From an uncultured Variovorax sp. (GTDB taxonomy: Bacteria; Pseudomonadota; Gammaproteobacteria; Burkholderiales; Burkholderiaceae): a stretch of DNA of 23,221 nucleotides. The stretch is taken from assembly GCA_946478645.1 (NCBI GenBank), contig CAMLCW010000033.1, positions 1 through 23,221 of the forward strand. The letters run 5' to 3'. Position 1 is the first letter of the stretch. Each line of letters begins with the position of its first letter. Shown piece after piece: positions 14,552 through 22,470 of this stretch. The position numbers were made by a program, and so were the translations under genes. Below the pieces are notes generated by a model. The model saw only the letters and a list, made by a program, of their open reading frames with translations. It was not told the DNA's origin and searched no databases.

Positions 14552-16240
14552 TCAGCCGGCGATCGCTGGCAGCGCCGCCGCGCGCAGCCGCAGCCGCGAC
14601 GGCGCCACGGCCGATGCCGGCGCCGGTGGCGCCGCATCGGTAGGCACGACAGGCCCATCCTCCGGCAGCACGAAGCGGCTGATCAGCGCGTCCAGGCCCC
14701 GTGCCTGGTCGTGCAGGCCTTCCGACGCCGCGCTCGACTCCTCCACCAGCGCGGCATTCTGCTGCGTCATCCGGTCCAGCCGCGCGACCGCGCTGTTGAT
14801 CTGCGCGATCTCGGCGCTCTGCGCCTCGGCCGCGGCGGTGATCGTGCCGAGGGTGCCGGCCGCCCGCTGGACCGCGTCCATGATGCGCGCCATGGTGCGG
14901 CCCGCATCGTCGACCAGCGCGGTGCCGGTCTCGACACGCTGCACGGTGTCGCCGATCAGGCCCTTGATCTCGCGCGCGGCGGCGGCCGAGCGCGTCGCCA
15001 GCTGGCGCACCTCGGCGGCCACCACCGCGAAGCCGCGGCCGGACTCGCCGGCGCGCGCGGCTTCCACGGCGGCGTTCAGCGCCAGGATGTTGGTCTGGAA
15101 GGCAATGCCGTCGATCACGCCGACGATGTCGGCCACCTTGTGCGAGGCGCGCTGAATGTCCTGCATGGTGCCGACCACCTGCGACATGGCCTCGCCGCCC
15201 TGCACCGCCACCGCGGCGGCGGTGTCCGCCATCTTGCCGGCGTGCGCCGCCTCTTCGCTCGACTGCCGCACGCCGTGCATCAGCTGCGCCAGCGCGGCGG
15301 CCGTCTGCTGCAGGCTGGCGGCGGCGGACTCGGTGCGCGCCGAAAGGTCCGCGTTGCCATGCGCGATCTCGCCGGCGGCGCTGCGCACGCCCTGCACCGA
15401 CTCGCGCACGCGCACCACCAGTTGGCGCAGGGCGCCCTGCATGGCGCCGAGGGCAAGCAGCATCTGCCCGGCCTCGTCGCGCGCATGGCCCCGGATGTCG
15501 TCGCGCAGGTCCAGCCGCGCCACGCGCTGCGCGGTGTCGCCCGCGAGCCGGATCGGGCGGCAGATGCTGCGCACCAGCCACAGCGCGAGCCCGCCCCCGA
15601 GCAGCACGGCGGCGGCGCCGAACAGCGCCAGCGCCAGGCGGGCCGACCCGCTCAGTTCCTCGATGTGCCGGCCGGCCGCGTCGATGGCTTCGCGCTGCGA
15701 GACGGCGAGTCCCGACACGGCTGCCAACAATGCGGCGGCGCTGGGCTCGAAGCGCTTCGCATGCACCGTGCGGATGCGCTCGGTCAGCCCCGAGTCGCGC
15801 GCGGCCACCAGCTCCTTGACAGCGGCATCGAAGTCGCGGGCCGCGGCTTCGGTCGCCGCGAGCCGCTCGCGGTCGGTATCCGCGTGCAGGCGATCGGCCA
15901 AGTCCTGCAACAGCACGCGGAACCGCGCGTCGGTCGCCTGGATGTCGGCGGCCAGGATCTCGCCGACCTCCGGCTCGGCGCTCAGCGCCATCGCCTTGTA
16001 GCGCGCGGCATTGATGGACTGGAGCCGGTAGGCGTCCTCGGCCATGCGCTCGGAGATGCCGCTTCGCAGGATGGTCTCGCGCGTCGCCTCGTCGACCTTG
16101 GCGAGCGACCGGATGCCGATGCCGGCGCCAGCGAGCGTCAGCAGGACGACCGCGCCGAAGGTGAGCAGCAGGCGGCGGGCAAGAACGTTGGCGCGGGGGG
16201 AAGCGAGGGTCGGGGGATTGTGGTCGGAGATCGCGGGCAT
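14552..16240 (-). CDS. methyl-accepting chemotaxis protein
   Basis: A 562-residue transmembrane chemoreceptor. A first membrane helix (about 23-45) and a second (about 202-224) enclose a roughly 155-residue periplasmic helical-bundle sensor of the four-helix type. A HAMP linker follows (CRPIRLAGDTAQRVARLDL), then a long coiled-coil signalling domain. The hairpin tip that binds CheA and CheW is IDGIAFQTNILALNAAVEA then ARAGESGRGFAVVAAEVR (377-412), essentially invariant in the family. The C-terminus is Pro/Ala-rich and has no NWETF-like pentapeptide for CheR/CheB docking. No other chemotaxis gene is nearby, so it is an orphan receptor feeding a pathway elsewhere. The ligand is unknown. The ATG at 16240 is chosen because the first membrane helix follows at normal spacing; the ribosome site is weak. 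Confidence 0.93.
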   Translation of the reverse strand: MPAISDHNPPTLASPRANVLARRLLLTFGAVVLLTLAGAGIGIRSLAKVDEATRETILRSGISERMAEDAYRLQSINAARYKAMALSAEPEVGEILAADIQATDARFRVLLQDLADRLHADTDRERLAATEAAARDFDAAVKELVAARDSGLTERIRTVHAKRFEPSAAALLAAVSGLAVSQREAIDAAGRHIEELSGSARLALALFGAAAVLLGGGLALWLVRSICRPIRLAGDTAQRVARLDLRDDIRGHARDEAGQMLLALGAMQGALRQLVVRVRESVQGVRSAAGEIAHGNADLSARTESAAASLQQTAAALAQLMHGVRQSSEEAAHAGKMADTAAAVAVQGGEAMSQVVGTMQDIQRASHKVADIVGVIDGIAFQTNILALNAAVEAARAGESGRGFAVVAAEVRQLATRSAAAAREIKGLIGDTVQRVETGTALVDDAGRTMARIMDAVQRAAGTLGTITAAAEAQSAEIAQINSAVARLDRMTQQNAALVEESSAASEGLHDQARGLDALISRFVLPEDGPVVPTDAAPPAPASAVAPSRLRLRAAALPAIAG

Positions 16241-16288
16241 GGTTCGTCCGCCTGGAGGGACGGCAAGGGAGATGCACGCATTGGACAG

Positions 16289-16307
16289 ACATCCTGTTAC
16301 AGGGTGT
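16289..16307. promoter_or_regulatory. 19-bp near-palindrome upstream of the chemoreceptor
   Basis: Two nine-base arms, ACATCCTGT and ACAGGGTGT, around a single T form an inverted repeat with one mismatch. It lies 49 bp upstream of the chemoreceptor start and 50 bp past the CMD gene stop, on the same strand. The arrangement suits a dimeric regulator's operator better than a terminator, because the loop is a single base and no T-run follows. The regulator is unknown. Confidence 0.4.
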
Positions 16308-16356
16308 TGACGCTGCGGGCCGCCCGGGCCGGTTGGCTCACCTCGCCTGATGCGGT

Positions 16357-17133
16357 TCAGCGTGCGGGGCGCGCGGCAAGCGCGCGATGCAGCGCCTCTC
16401 GCGCCCTTCGCGCGGCATCCGGGTCGACGCGCTGTGCAAGCACCTCGGCCAATTGGCCGAGCTGGGCCGCGGTGATGCCCACGTTCATGCTGATGCGCAT
16501 GTGGGATTGAAGCTGGGACTCGGCGCCCGCAAGCGCCGACAGCATGCCGACCGTCGCCAGTTCGCGGCTTTGCCAGTCGAGGTTGTCGCGCTCGAACACA
16601 TCGCCGAAGAGGTGCGTCTTGAGGTATTCGTCGATGGCCGGCGCGAAATCGAACAACGCGCCCTTGACCGGTGCACCCGCGAGCTTCGTCTGGTTGGCCG
16701 TGCCGGCTTCCAGCAGCGCGTCGCCCGTCGGAATCGGGCGCGAGGGCAGCCGACCTGGCTGGTCCTGAACACCACGCTGCCTGCGAGCCTCGACGACCTT
16801 CATCAGCTCGCCGAGCGCATTGAGGCTGCGCGGGAATCCGGCATAGGCGTACACCTGCACCAGGATCTCCTTCGCGTCGTTGACCGCGAGGCCGGCGTCG
16901 AGCCCCTGTTCGAGCGCAGTGTTCAGACGGGCGATGTCGCCGGCCGCTGCGAATGCCGCCATCGGGACGATGGCCTGCTGGCGCAGCGATAGCGTGTCGG
17001 AGGTGGTGCGGTTGGTGTTCATGTTGGCGGACCACCGTGGTGCCGTATCGGCATGGGACAGCGCGGCGGCAAGGCACAGGGCCAGGGCCAGCGCACCGGC
17101 CTTGCAGCGCCTAGCGTTGGTTGTATTGCGCAT
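16357..17133 (-). CDS. exported carboxymuconolactone decarboxylase (CMD) family protein
   Basis: A 258-residue protein with a signal peptide ([11 protein letters not shown], then the hydrophobic [15 protein letters not shown]) and two CMD repeats: about 55-118 ([34 protein letters not shown]) and about 165-235 ([35 protein letters not shown]). There is no CxxC pair of the AhpD peroxidase kind, so redox activity of that type is unlikely; the biochemical role is unknown. It overlaps the end of the cupin gene by 23 bp on the same strand, and CMD plus cupin is a recurrent gene pair in proteobacteria. A LysR regulator lies divergently upstream of the pair. An internal ATG (MNTNRTT) would give a cytosolic form; the signal peptide favours the longer one. 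Confidence 0.87.
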   Translation of the reverse strand: MRNTTNARRCKAGALALALCLAAALSHADTAPRWSANMNTNRTTSDTLSLRQQAIVPMAAFAAAGDIARLNTALEQGLDAGLAVNDAKEILVQVYAYAGFPRSLNALGELMKVVEARRQRGVQDQPGRLPSRPIPTGDALLEAGTANQTKLAGAPVKGALFDFAPAIDEYLKTHLFGDVFERDNLDWQSRELATVGMLSALAGAESQLQSHMRISMNVGITAAQLGQLAEVLAQRVDPDAARRAREALHRALAARPAR

Positions 17134-17585
17134 CGCTGACCTTCTCCATCCATTCGACGTTCTTCCCGTCCACGGTGCCGGTGACCGCCAGGTGAACCAT
17201 CGCCGTGAAGGGCGCAGCACCGTGCCAGTGCTTCACGCCCGGCGGACACCAGACGACATCACCGGGCCGGATCTCCTGCACGGGCTTGCCCCACTCCTGG
17301 GTCAGGCCGACGCCCGACTGGACCACCAGGCGTTGCCCCGCCGGATGGGTGTGCCATGCCGAGCGGGCGCCGGGCTCGAAAGTCACGAGGCCGCCCGAGG
17401 CATTGAGGGTTTCGGTCGCAGGCCAGACCGGGTCGACACGAACGCGGCCGGTGAAGTATTCGGCCGGACCGGCTACGGAAGCCTGGCTGCCGGCCTTGGC
17501 GATCTGCTGGGCCGCTGCCGGCGCCGGCGCCGATGGCGTTCAGGGCCGCGAGGTAGAGCGCGGCCTTCAAGGGTCGGATGCACAT
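17111..17585 (-). pseudogene. frameshifted exported cupin (GtHNL-like, annotated in relatives as mandelonitrile lyase-like)
   Basis: The gene is split between two frames. From the ATG at 17585 one frame encodes a signal peptide ([23 protein letters not shown]). The mature protein continues only in the next frame: [39 protein letters not shown], then the cupin motifs [18 protein letters not shown] and [18 protein letters not shown]. Continuity requires skipping one base around 17520-17535, in the repetitive GGCGCCGGCGCCGGC stretch. The cupin matches the small manganese cupins of the GtHNL type, with histidines in WHTHP and KHWHG and a glutamine in GQRL as metal ligands. It may be a true pseudogene, a recent single-base mutation or a sequencing error. 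The C-terminus overlaps the CMD gene. Confidence 0.75.
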
Positions 17586-17704
17586 GGTGGATCGGTTCCT
17601 GGTTGTCGATGGAGGGAAGTGCGCCGCCGCTGTTGCGCTGGCGGATGAATCGACTGTATGGAAAGCACGGCAGGTTGAGAAGGCTGCAAAATCGGGATGC
17701 TTAT

Positions 17705-17719
17705 GTGAATTGGGCTCAC
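17705..17719. promoter_or_regulatory. candidate LysR box upstream of the first LysR gene
   Basis: GTGA-N7-TCAC forms a small inverted repeat containing a T-N11-A arrangement, as in LysR operators, immediately before the LysR ATG at 17722 and between it and the divergent cupin/CMD genes. The arms are short, so this is weak support only. Confidence 0.25.
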
Positions 17720-17721
17720 CA

Positions 17722-18624
17722 ATGGCAAAAGAAAACCTCAACGACCTGCAGGCCTTCATGGTCGTCGCCCGCGAACGCAGCTTCACGCGTGCCGCCGCCC
17801 AGATCGGCGTGTCGCGATCGGCGCTCAGCCACGCGATGCTGGCGCTCGAAGCCCGCCTGGGCGTGCGCCTGCTGACGCGCACCACGCGCAGCGTCTCGGT
17901 GACCGACGCAGGCGCCCGGCTCCTCCACACGCTCGCACCCAGGCTGCAGGACATCGAGCGAGAGATCGAGTCCCTCAGCGCGATGCGCGACAAGCCGGCC
18001 GGCACGGTCCGCATCACCACGCACGACCATGCGATCGCCACGGTGCTGTGGCCCAGGCTCATGCCGCTGCTCAAGCAGTATCCGGACATCGAGGTGGAGT
18101 TCAGCGTCGACTACGGCTTCACCGACATCGCGGCCGACAGGTTCGATGCCGGCGTGCGCGTGGGCAACCGCGTCGCCAAGGACATGGTGGCGGTTCCGAT
18201 CGCACCGGCGCTGAGGATGGCCGTTGCGGCCTCCCCCGAATACCTCGCAGGCAAGCCGGTGCCGAAGAAGCCCGAAGACCTGACCTCGCACCGCTGCGTG
18301 AACCTGCGCCTCCCTACGCATGGTGGCCTCTACGCGTGGGATTTCGAGAAAGGGAAAAAGCAGGTCAGCGTGCGGGTGCAGGGCCAGACGGTCTTCAACA
18401 ACACCTTCCTGATGCTGCGCGCAGCGCTCGACGGCATGGGCTTCGCCTACGTGCCCTACGACATCATGGAACTGCACATCCACGAGGGACGGCTGGTTCC
18501 GGTGCTGCAGGACTGGTGGCCGACCTTCCCGGGCTACCACCTCTACTACGCCCATCGCCGTCAGCTTTCACCGGCGCTCGCGCTGGTCATCGAGGCGCTG
18601 AGATACCGGGCGCCGCGGCCTTAG
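17722..18624 (+). CDS. LysR-family transcriptional regulator (first of two paralogues)
   Basis: A 300-residue LysR regulator. The winged helix-turn-helix is NLNDLQAFMVVARERSFTRAAAQIGVSRSALSHAMLALEARLGVRLLTRTTRSVSVT (5-61), then a linker helix and a two-lobed effector domain (GTVRITTHDHAIATVLWPRL, then YPDIEVEFSVDYGFTDIAADRFDAGVR). It is closely similar along its length to the LysR at 20371, with shared blocks such as LLTRTTRSVS, MRDKPAGTVRIT, ADRFDAGVR and FPGY, so the two are paralogues. It is divergent from the cupin/CMD pair (137 bp gap), its likely target. The ATG at 17722 is chosen because the HTH begins immediately after; longer in-frame readings lack support. Its stop overlaps that of the convergent cyclophilin-like gene by 4 bp. 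Confidence 0.93.
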   Translation: MAKENLNDLQAFMVVARERSFTRAAAQIGVSRSALSHAMLALEARLGVRLLTRTTRSVSVTDAGARLLHTLAPRLQDIEREIESLSAMRDKPAGTVRITTHDHAIATVLWPRLMPLLKQYPDIEVEFSVDYGFTDIAADRFDAGVRVGNRVAKDMVAVPIAPALRMAVAASPEYLAGKPVPKKPEDLTSHRCVNLRLPTHGGLYAWDFEKGKKQVSVRVQGQTVFNNTFLMLRAALDGMGFAYVPYDIMELHIHEGRLVPVLQDWWPTFPGYHLYYAHRRQLSPALALVIEALRYRAPRP

Positions 18625-19058
18625 TTTGTCGAAAACGCGATCCGCGCGCTGCCGCCGCCGAGCGCCTGCGCCAGCCCGGCGGGATCGTCCACGCGACCGA
18701 GCCGGGTGTACGGGTACGGCGAGTCGAAGGTCTTGTAGAAGATGACCAGGGTCCGCGCGCCGTACAGCATCAGGTCGCCGTTGCGGATCGTGCCGGGACG
18801 GATGGTGGTGGTCGGCAGTGCGCGCGGCAGCTCCGCATGCTTCTCGTTGCCGTTGAGGTCCGGCATCTCGATCGCGAGCGGCAGCATCGCGGCGAATTCG
18901 CGGGCGGCCTCGGTGCCGGCCAGGGTGATGGCGAAACGGCTTTGGCCAATGGTCATCCACATGCGTGATTCCTCCGGTGGGGCCGCGTGGCCGGCGCCGA
19001 GCAGCAGCACACTGCACAGCAGCCCGAGCCCGCGCAAGATGCGGCGCGGGCGGCTCAT
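18621..19058 (-). CDS. exported cyclophilin-like protein
   Basis: A 145-residue protein with a signal peptide (MSRPRRILRGLGLLCSVLLLGAGHA) and a small cyclophilin-like-fold domain: MWMTIGQSRFAITLAGTEAAREFAAMLPLAIEM, then DLNGNEKHAELPRALPT, NGDLMLYGARTLVIFYKTF and PYTRLGRVDDPAGLAQAL. These blocks match the cyclophilin_like2 family (about 110-residue domain), which has no known reaction; a peptidyl-prolyl isomerase active site is not evident. Its ATG overlaps the stop of the MFS gene (ATGA), so the two form a coupled operon. A partial, decayed copy lies near 14290-14476. Confidence 0.86.
   Translation of the reverse strand: MSRPRRILRGLGLLCSVLLLGAGHAAPPEESRMWMTIGQSRFAITLAGTEAAREFAAMLPLAIEMPDLNGNEKHAELPRALPTTTIRPGTIRNGDLMLYGARTLVIFYKTFDSPYPYTRLGRVDDPAGLAQALGGGSARIAFSTN
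18684..18870 (-). repeat. dispersed duplication, copy 2 (source segment in the intact cyclophilin-like gene)
   Basis: The intact counterpart of 14290-14476, with 182 of 187 positions identical by eye and no gaps. A second, shorter source segment lies at 19139-19167 inside the MFS gene. Confidence 0.92.
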
Positions 19059-20272
19059 GCCGCTCGCCGCGCTGGCGAACGCGAGCTCAGAAAGGCAAGG
19101 AAGGCCGCGAGCAGCAGCATGGCGGCGCTCGCTGCAAAGGTGCTTGCGTAGCCTGCAGCATCGAACAACAGCCCGCCGAGCGTCGACCCCAGCGCGATGG
19201 CCAATTGGATCACCGCCACCATCAGCCCGCCGCCGGCCTCGGCATTGCGCGGCATGGCTTCGGCGATCCAGCTCCACCATCCGACCGGCGCCGCCGTCGC
19301 CATCAGGCCCCACAAGCCCAACAGCGCCGCGACGGCCGCGACGCCGGTCCCGAAGGCGATGAGCGCCACGGCGGTCCCCGCCATCAGCACGGGGATGCCG
19401 ATCAGCGGCGCGTAGAGGCCGCGCTTGAGCACGGGGCCGATCAGCGCCGTTCCCGCGAGCCCCGCCACGCCGATCACGAGCAGGATGAGCGACAGCGTGG
19501 ACACGTTCACCCGCGTCACCGTCTCTAGGAAAGGACGCACGTAGGTGAACAACGCGAACTGCCCCATGAAGAAGATGCCGCATGCGGCCATGCCGAGCGC
19601 GACAGGACGGCGCCTGAGCAGCGCGAACACCTGGCCCGAACCCGGCGCGCGCGATGGGCCGGCACGCATCGCCGGCAGGCTGAGCCACTGCCAGGCCAGG
19701 GCGATCAATGCGACCGGAACCAGGCTGAAGAAGGCGCCGCGCCAGCCCACGAGCGAGCCCAGGTAGCTGCCCAGCGGCGCGGCGATCACCGTCGCCAGTG
19801 CATTGCCGCCGTTGAAGATGGCCAGCGCGCGCGGCACCTGCCCGGGCGGCACCAGCCGCATGGCCGTGGCGGCGGACATGGCCCAGAAGCCCCCGATGAC
19901 GATGCCGATGAGCGCACGGCCGGCCATGTAGACCGGATAGCTCGGCGCCAGCGCGACCACGGCACCGGAGACGGCCATCAGGGCGGTGAGGCCGAGCAGC
20001 AGGGTCTTGCGGTCCATGCCGCCCGCGAGCGTCGATATCGTCAGGCTGGCCAACACCGCGAACCCGCCCGATACCGCGATGCCCCATCCGGCCATCCCCT
20101 GGGTGACCTCGAGATCGGCAGCGATCGGCGTGAGCAGGCTGACCGGCATGAACTCGGAGGCGATCAGCGCGAACACGCACAGCGACATCGCGAACACGCC
20201 GCTCCAATGCGCAGCCGCGGGGCGCGCCCGCATGAGGGGGCCATCGGCGCAAGAGTCGAATCGATTGCTCAT
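19055..20272 (-). CDS. MFS efflux transporter (NepI/DHA1-like)
   Basis: A 405-residue inner-membrane transporter with about 12 hydrophobic segments, of the drug-H+ antiporter 1 class. It matches NepI, the purine ribonucleoside exporter, in several blocks: SEFMPVSLLTPIAADL, the motif GGFWAMSAATAMRLVPP, IAAPLGSYLGSLVGWR, GQFALFTYVRPFLE and PVGWWSWIAE. Export of a nucleoside or other small toxic compound is inferred; the substrate is uncertain. The start at 20272 (MSNRFDS) is one of two; the in-frame ATG at 20290 would add six residues. Neither has a good ribosome site. It is the first gene of an operon with the cyclophilin-like gene and is divergent from a LysR regulator (98 bp between the chosen starts). 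Confidence 0.9.
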   Translation of the reverse strand: MSNRFDSCADGPLMRARPAAAHWSGVFAMSLCVFALIASEFMPVSLLTPIAADLEVTQGMAGWGIAVSGGFAVLASLTISTLAGGMDRKTLLLGLTALMAVSGAVVALAPSYPVYMAGRALIGIVIGGFWAMSAATAMRLVPPGQVPRALAIFNGGNALATVIAAPLGSYLGSLVGWRGAFFSLVPVALIALAWQWLSLPAMRAGPSRAPGSGQVFALLRRRPVALGMAACGIFFMGQFALFTYVRPFLETVTRVNVSTLSLILLVIGVAGLAGTALIGPVLKRGLYAPLIGIPVLMAGTAVALIAFGTGVAAVAALLGLWGLMATAAPVGWWSWIAEAMPRNAEAGGGLMVAVIQLAIALGSTLGGLLFDAAGYASTFAASAAMLLLAAFLAFLSSRSPARRAA

Positions 20273-20302
20273 GTCCCGATGTTGGGCCATCGAAGGCGAT
20301 TC

Positions 20303-20345
20303 GACTAGCTAATTGGTTCTTAAAAGCTATATTAGTCAGGCTAAT
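20303..20345. promoter_or_regulatory. LysR-type operator between the MFS and LysR genes
   Basis: An AT-rich 43-bp stretch with interlocking repeats. ATTAG-N5-CTAAT at 20331-20345 is a perfect inverted repeat that contains the T-N11-A pattern of LysR boxes. A further CTAAT is at 20309-20313, and GACTA (20303-20307) is mirrored by TAGTC (20333-20337). TAGCTA and AGCTAT lie between. Toward the MFS gene, TTGATT (minus strand, about 20346-20341) followed 17-18 bases later by TTTTAA is a possible promoter. This is the expected site for autoregulation and MFS activation by the adjacent LysR. Confidence 0.6.
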
Positions 20346-20370
20346 CAATCCGGATGAGAGACTTTCACGC

Positions 20371-21297
20371 ATGGTCAAACGCAACCTCAACGACCTGCTG
20401 TACTTCGTGACGGTGGCGCGCGAAGGCAGCTTCACGCGCGCGGCCTCGCTGCTGGGTGTCACGCAGTCGGCACTCAGCCAGGCGATCAGCGGGCTCGAGG
20501 CGCGGCTGGAGATCCGGCTGCTCACGCGCACCACGCGCAGCGTCTCGCCCACGGCTGCCGGAGAGCGGCTGCTGAATGCCATCGGCCATCGCTTCGACGA
20601 GATCGGCGCCGAGCTCGACGAGCTGACGCAGATGCGCGACAAGCCGGCGGGCACGGTGCGGATCACCTGCGGCGAGCATGTGCTGCGCACCACGCTGCTG
20701 CCCCGGCTCGCGCCCCTGCTGCGCGCGTACCCCGACATCAAGGTCGAGTTCGACGTCAACTACGGCTTCCGCGACATCGTGGCCGACCGTTTCGACGCTG
20801 GCGTGCGCCTGGGCGACACGATCGACAAGGGCATGATCGCGGTGCCGATCGGCCTGCCGCTGCGCATGGCGGCGGCGGCCTCGCCGGCCTACTTCGAGGC
20901 CCGCGCCATCCCGAAGACGCCCCACGACCTGCTCGGGCACAACTGCATCAACATGCGCATGCAGACCGCGGGCGGGCTCTGGGCCTGGGACTTCGAGCGA
21001 CGCGGCAAGCCATTGAACGTGCGGGTGGACGGGCAGCTCACCTTCAATACGTCGCCCGGCATGGTGGATGCGGCGCTGGCCGGGCTGGGCATCGCGTTCC
21101 TGCCCGAAGACGAGTTCGCACCGCACCTCGACGAAGGCCGGCTGGTGCGCGTGCTGGAGGACTGGTGTCCGCCATTCCCGGGCTACTACCTCTACCACCC
21201 GAGCCGCCGGCAGCCATCGCACGCGTTCTCGCTGGTGCTCGATGCGCTGCGCGAGTCCCGGACGCAACACAGCCCGCGCAAGCCCGGGCACACGTGA
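20371..21297 (+). CDS. LysR-family transcriptional regulator (second paralogue, beside the MFS operon)
   Basis: A 308-residue LysR regulator. The HTH is NLNDLLYFVTVAREGSFTRAASLLGVTQSALSQAISGLEARLEIRLLTRTTRSVSPT (5-61). The effector domain includes GTVRITCGEHVLRTTLLPRL, YPDIKVEFDVNYGFRDIVADRFDAGVRLG and PFPGYYLYHPSRRQPSHAF. This subgroup (CrgA/YafC-like) is widespread beside exporters and oxidoreductases. It is divergent from the MFS/cyclophilin-like operon with LysR-box repeats between, so it most likely controls that operon. It is a paralogue of the regulator at 17722, about 2.6 kb away. GAGAG lies 11 bases before the ATG. It converges on the Bug receptor gene with 25 bp between stops. Confidence 0.94.
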   Translation: MVKRNLNDLLYFVTVAREGSFTRAASLLGVTQSALSQAISGLEARLEIRLLTRTTRSVSPTAAGERLLNAIGHRFDEIGAELDELTQMRDKPAGTVRITCGEHVLRTTLLPRLAPLLRAYPDIKVEFDVNYGFRDIVADRFDAGVRLGDTIDKGMIAVPIGLPLRMAAAASPAYFEARAIPKTPHDLLGHNCINMRMQTAGGLWAWDFERRGKPLNVRVDGQLTFNTSPGMVDAALAGLGIAFLPEDEFAPHLDEGRLVRVLEDWCPPFPGYYLYHPSRRQPSHAFSLVLDALRESRTQHSPRKPGHT

Positions 21298-21322
21298 ATG
21301 CCCCGGGCCGCTCCCGGCGCGG

Positions 21323-22324
21323 TCAGTCGCTCCTGTAGTTGGACGCCTTCACGATCGGCGCCCACTGCGCGACCATCTTCTGGCGCAACTGCGTCACTTC
21401 GTCCGGCGACGAACCCGGCAGAGGTTCATAGCCGATGTTGAGAATGCGCGCTTGGACCTCGGGCATGGCGAGCACCTTGCGCATCGCCTTGTTCCATCGG
21501 TTGATCTGCGCCTCGGGCGTGCCGGCAGGCGCATAGAGCGCGTAGCTGGAGCCGCTCGTCAACGAAGGGAAGCCCGCCTCGACGAAGGTCGGCACCTCGG
21601 GCAGCTGGGTCGCACGCTTGCTGCCGGACACGGCAAGAACCCGCAGCTTCCCGGCCCGGTGCGGCTCGAGAAAAACGCCCAGACCGTCCACGGCCGAGCC
21701 GATCTGGTTGCCCATGAGATTGGTCACCATCGCCGGCCCGCCCTGGAACGGAACGATCGTCATGTCGGCCTTCGACTGGTTCGAGAACGCATAGGCGAGG
21801 AAGTGCAATGTCGATCCCAGCCCCGTCGTTCCGAGGCTCGCCTTCTGTTTGCTTTCTTGCGCGGCCTTGAGATAGTCGTGCACGGTGCGGTGGGGCTCGG
21901 CGGCATTCACCGCCAGCGCATAGGTCACCGTGGCCACTTCGGTGATCGGCGCGAAGTCCTTCGACGGGTCGTAGCGCAGGTTGTTGTACACCATGGGCGC
22001 GATCACCATGGTGTCGAGCAAGGTCATCAGCACCGTGTTGCCGTCGGCCGGCGCCTGCTTGAGCAGCTCTGCGGCCACCCGCGTGCTGGCGCCGGGTCGG
22101 TTGTCCACCACGACGGTCTGCTGGAGCTCGTCCTTGAGCTTCTCGACGATCACGCGCGCCATGGAATCGGCCGCGCCCCCCGCGGGAAACGGCACCATGA
22201 ACCGCACGGTGGCCTGGGCCGATGCCCATGAAGGACTGAAGCCAGCGAGCATGGCGAGGGAAGCCAGGCCGAGCAGCCTGCCGGCGATGGCGCGGCGGCG
22301 GGGCCGCGTGAACGTGTTCAACAT
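21323..22324 (-). CDS. Bug-family periplasmic receptor (tripartite tricarboxylate transporter type)
   Basis: A 333-residue periplasmic solute receptor. It has a signal peptide with several arginines (TRPRRRAIAGRLLGLASLAMLAG) cleaved near ASAQ. Family blocks are VRFMVPFPAGGAADSMARVI (50-69 region), VVVDNRPGASTRVAAELLKQAPADG, YNNLRYDPSKDFAPITEVA, LGTTGLGSTLHFLAY, VPFQGGPAMVTNLMGNQI and GKLRVLAVSGSKRATQLPEVPTF, all typical of Bug proteins. The start at 22324 has AAGGAG six bases upstream; an ATG at 22342 lacks this. No TctA/TctB membrane genes lie nearby. The divergent neighbour is a DadA-like oxidase, so an amino acid or related ligand is possible, but this is a guess from context. Confidence 0.93.
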   Translation of the reverse strand: MLNTFTRPRRRAIAGRLLGLASLAMLAGFSPSWASAQATVRFMVPFPAGGAADSMARVIVEKLKDELQQTVVVDNRPGASTRVAAELLKQAPADGNTVLMTLLDTMVIAPMVYNNLRYDPSKDFAPITEVATVTYALAVNAAEPHRTVHDYLKAAQESKQKASLGTTGLGSTLHFLAYAFSNQSKADMTIVPFQGGPAMVTNLMGNQIGSAVDGLGVFLEPHRAGKLRVLAVSGSKRATQLPEVPTFVEAGFPSLTSGSSYALYAPAGTPEAQINRWNKAMRKVLAMPEVQARILNIGYEPLPGSSPDEVTQLRQKMVAQWAPIVKASNYRSD

Positions 22325-22400
22325 GGAAACTCCTTGGCGCAACGTGCCGGATGTGGTGTGGAGCGCCGAGTATTGAGGGCCCCCACCTGCCCTGTCGAAT

Positions 22401-22435
22401 CAGTTTCTTCGATACCGTATAAGCAAAAGAAACTG
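22401..22435. promoter_or_regulatory. operator-like inverted repeats between the Bug receptor and the FAD oxidoreductase
   Basis: CAGTTTCTT (22401-22409) and AAGAAACTG (22427-22435) are a perfect nine-base inverted repeat with a 17-base spacer. Inside it, ATAC-C-GTAT (22412-22420) is a second small palindrome, of the kind bound by GntR- or IclR-type regulators. The element lies in the 146-bp divergent intergenic region, 77 bp from the Bug start and 36 bp from the oxidoreductase start. It could control both genes. The regulator is not in the window. Confidence 0.55.
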
Positions 22436-22470
22436 CGTGGAATCGCGCCTTCTTGCCATGATCCAGGCCC

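Noticed and set aside
14711..16510. 599-codon open frame on the plus strand, opposite the chemoreceptor
   Set aside because: The minus strand encodes an unmistakable chemoreceptor signalling domain over most of this span; the plus reading has no family features.
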